Below, piece by piece: positions 62,967-64,000 of a stretch of DNA of 64,000 nt. Source of the stretch: Clostridium thermobutyricum. GTDB taxonomy: Bacteria > Bacillota > Clostridia > Ch29. A model generated the notes under the pieces. That model saw only the letters and a program-made list of their open reading frames with translations. It was not told where the DNA came from and did no database searches. Where the stretch lies: the NCBI GenBank assembly GCA_016842005.1, contig JAENYD010000004.1:62001-126000 (forward strand), in the 5' to 3' direction. Within the stretch, counting starts at the first letter, position 1; every line of letters starts with the position of its first letter. The position numbers and the translations under genes were made by a program.

Positions 62967-64000
62967 TCACTTTATTTTGCTGAAATACGTATCTCCCCCC
63001 GACACATAGGCCAGAGACATGTCTCCCAGCAGAAAAACCCTGCTTACATCCCTGTCAAATTTCATGTATGCTTTCTCATTCCCCTGAAGGTCAATTAATT
63101 TCATTTCCCTGGAAGCGAAAAGGGCTGCATGACCTTCCCCCTCGGCCAGGCCTGCAATCCTGCCGTTAAGGTGATATGTTCCCTTTATAACGCCTTTCCC
63201 GTCAAAAAGCAAGGTCTTTTCATCCATTGAACCCGGCAAGCCGCTTCCATAATCGTCTGCTGTGGCTATCAGGGAAAACCCCCTTGGGGATAGCAGCACC
63301 TTTGTGACATACCCCTTAAGCTTATGATACCATTGTATATCCCCTTTATTGCTGAGACTGATAACCCTTTCTTCGTTCAATACGAGGATATCCCCTTTGT
63401 CGGTTATCCTCAGGGCAAGTATAATGATGTCATTATACTTTTGAGCCCATCGGATTGCGCCGTCTTTCCTGTAATAACCCAGACTGCTTACCAGCTGCCT
63501 GCCCTGTATCCCCAGTGTGCAAACAGCCACGTACTCTCCATCCGGAGAAACCGATACCCCGGTGATTTCCTCTTTGCCGAATGCAAGGCTTGCTGTTTTT
63601 TCCCCTTTCTGGTTCACTATCTCAACTATGTTATTCCCGTCATGAACAGCCTTAATCCACATAAAATTTTTATCCGCTCCCACCCTGCTGATTCTCCCCC
63701 CGGATTCGTAGCTCCAGACTGTTTTGCCTTCATTATTGACACCATATACTATTCCTTTGTCCATATCCGCTGCAACAATACAATCCTTCAGCATCCCCAG
63801 AAAAGGTGTCCCGGATTTGATCGGGCTATTCCAGATAATATTCCCTTCTCTGTCAAACAGCTTCAATCCTGTTTTCTCCAGATTAAGCAGCTGATTTTCA
63901 TATACTTCAAAAGCCCCGGAAAAAACTCCCTGACTGCGATGAGAAGCTATTTCCATCAACTCTTTGGGGTTGAGCCGCACATTAATGAAAGTTGAATAAA
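62967..64000 (-). CDS. Beta-propeller protein of unknown function (partial, runs off the right edge)
   Basis: The frame is open to the window edge. A GTG at 63980 is possible, but the upstream codons (YSTFIN) continue without a stop, so the N-terminus probably lies outside. The visible part has repeated four-strand units, for example 'LKLFDREGNIIWNSPI', 'IVYGVNNEGKTVWSYESGG', 'VEIVNQKGEKTASLAF' and 'VISLSNKGDIQWYHKL', each with a DG/NxGxxxW core. They resemble PQQ- or DUF5711-type propeller blades. It precedes cvpA and may be membrane-anchored at the missing end. Confidence 0.8.
   Translation of the reverse strand, partial: YSTFINVRLNPKELMEIASHRSQGVFSGAFEVYENQLLNLEKTGLKLFDREGNIIWNSPIKSGTPFLGMLKDCIVAADMDKGIVYGVNNEGKTVWSYESGGRISRVGADKNFMWIKAVHDGNNIVEIVNQKGEKTASLAFGKEEITGVSVSPDGEYVAVCTLGIQGRQLVSSLGYYRKDGAIRWAQKYNDIIILALRITDKGDILVLNEERVISLSNKGDIQWYHKLKGYVTKVLLSPRGFSLIATADDYGSGLPGSMDEKTLLFDGKGVIKGTYHLNGRIAGLAEGEGHAALFASREMKLIDLQGNEKAYMKFDRDVSRVFLLGDMSLAYVSGGDTYFSKIK

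Overview
The window is a gene-dense stretch of a low-to-moderate G+C Gram-positive chromosome, most likely an anaerobic and probably spore-forming member of the Clostridia. The evidence is: strong Shine-Dalgarno sites with frequent GTG/TTG starts; a walRK-yycHI-walJ-htrA-rlmH locus; DnaD and DnaI type helicase loaders; DUF951, DUF3343, YedF and a Lon-family protease next to dnaB; S-layer homology repeats; and the oxygen-independent (cbi) corrin pathway. The set rpsF-ssb-rpsR, yybS, gdpP, rplI, dnaB, purA and walRK lies beside the replication origin in Bacillus, so this segment is probably origin-proximal too. No rRNA, prophage, intact transposase or CRISPR array was found.

Layout. 1-1635: a DNA adenine methylase with a recognition-domain-like tail, running off the left edge. 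1850-2944: an EF-hand-like Ca-binding protein of unknown role. 3121-16144: one minus-strand cobalamin operon. In order of transcription it has a promoter, a cobalamin riboswitch, a terminator, a 185-206 bp structured element, btuC, btuD, a lipoprotein cobaltochelatase cbiK, a btuF-SLH fusion, then cbiA, C, D, E, T, L, F, G, H and J. 16244-20683: a TtcA-like tRNA thiolase, a DEAD-box helicase, a cold shock protein, an amidase and a very small hydrophobic protein. 20867-25036: a heterodimeric ABC exporter with a MarR repressor and tandem operators. 25170-35196: a decayed toxin-antitoxin pair, rlmH with a coupled small membrane protein, htrA, walJ, murA, yycI, yycH, a secreted protein, walK and walR. 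35483-42014: extracytoplasmic enzymes (peptidase MA, CapA-like, subtilase, M23 with LysM and G5, M1 peptidase). 42128-44161: helicase loaders. 44207-44490: a tRNA Lys-Asp-Thr operon. 44527-51853: purA, a gene remnant, a soluble chemoreceptor, a STAS-like protein with a FabH-like enzyme, a flavoprotein and a DUF1858 protein. 51938-64000: dnaB, Lon, rplI, gdpP, yybS, a MazG-like protein, rpsR, ssb, rpsF, DUF951, mscS, DUF3343, yedF, cvpA and a beta-propeller protein cut by the right edge.

The least explained material is non-coding. Four intergenic copies of a ~130 bp, two-hairpin repeat all point the same way (20372, 29613, 47481, 49521). An unrelated ~185 bp element with inverted-repeat ends sits between the B12 riboswitch and btuC. 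A GC-rich, hairpin-rich spacer ending in a U-run lies between cvpA and yedF. The first two look like IS200/IS605-type ends or omega-RNA/HEARO-like scaffolds with no nuclease gene nearby; this is a hypothesis from sequence appearance only.
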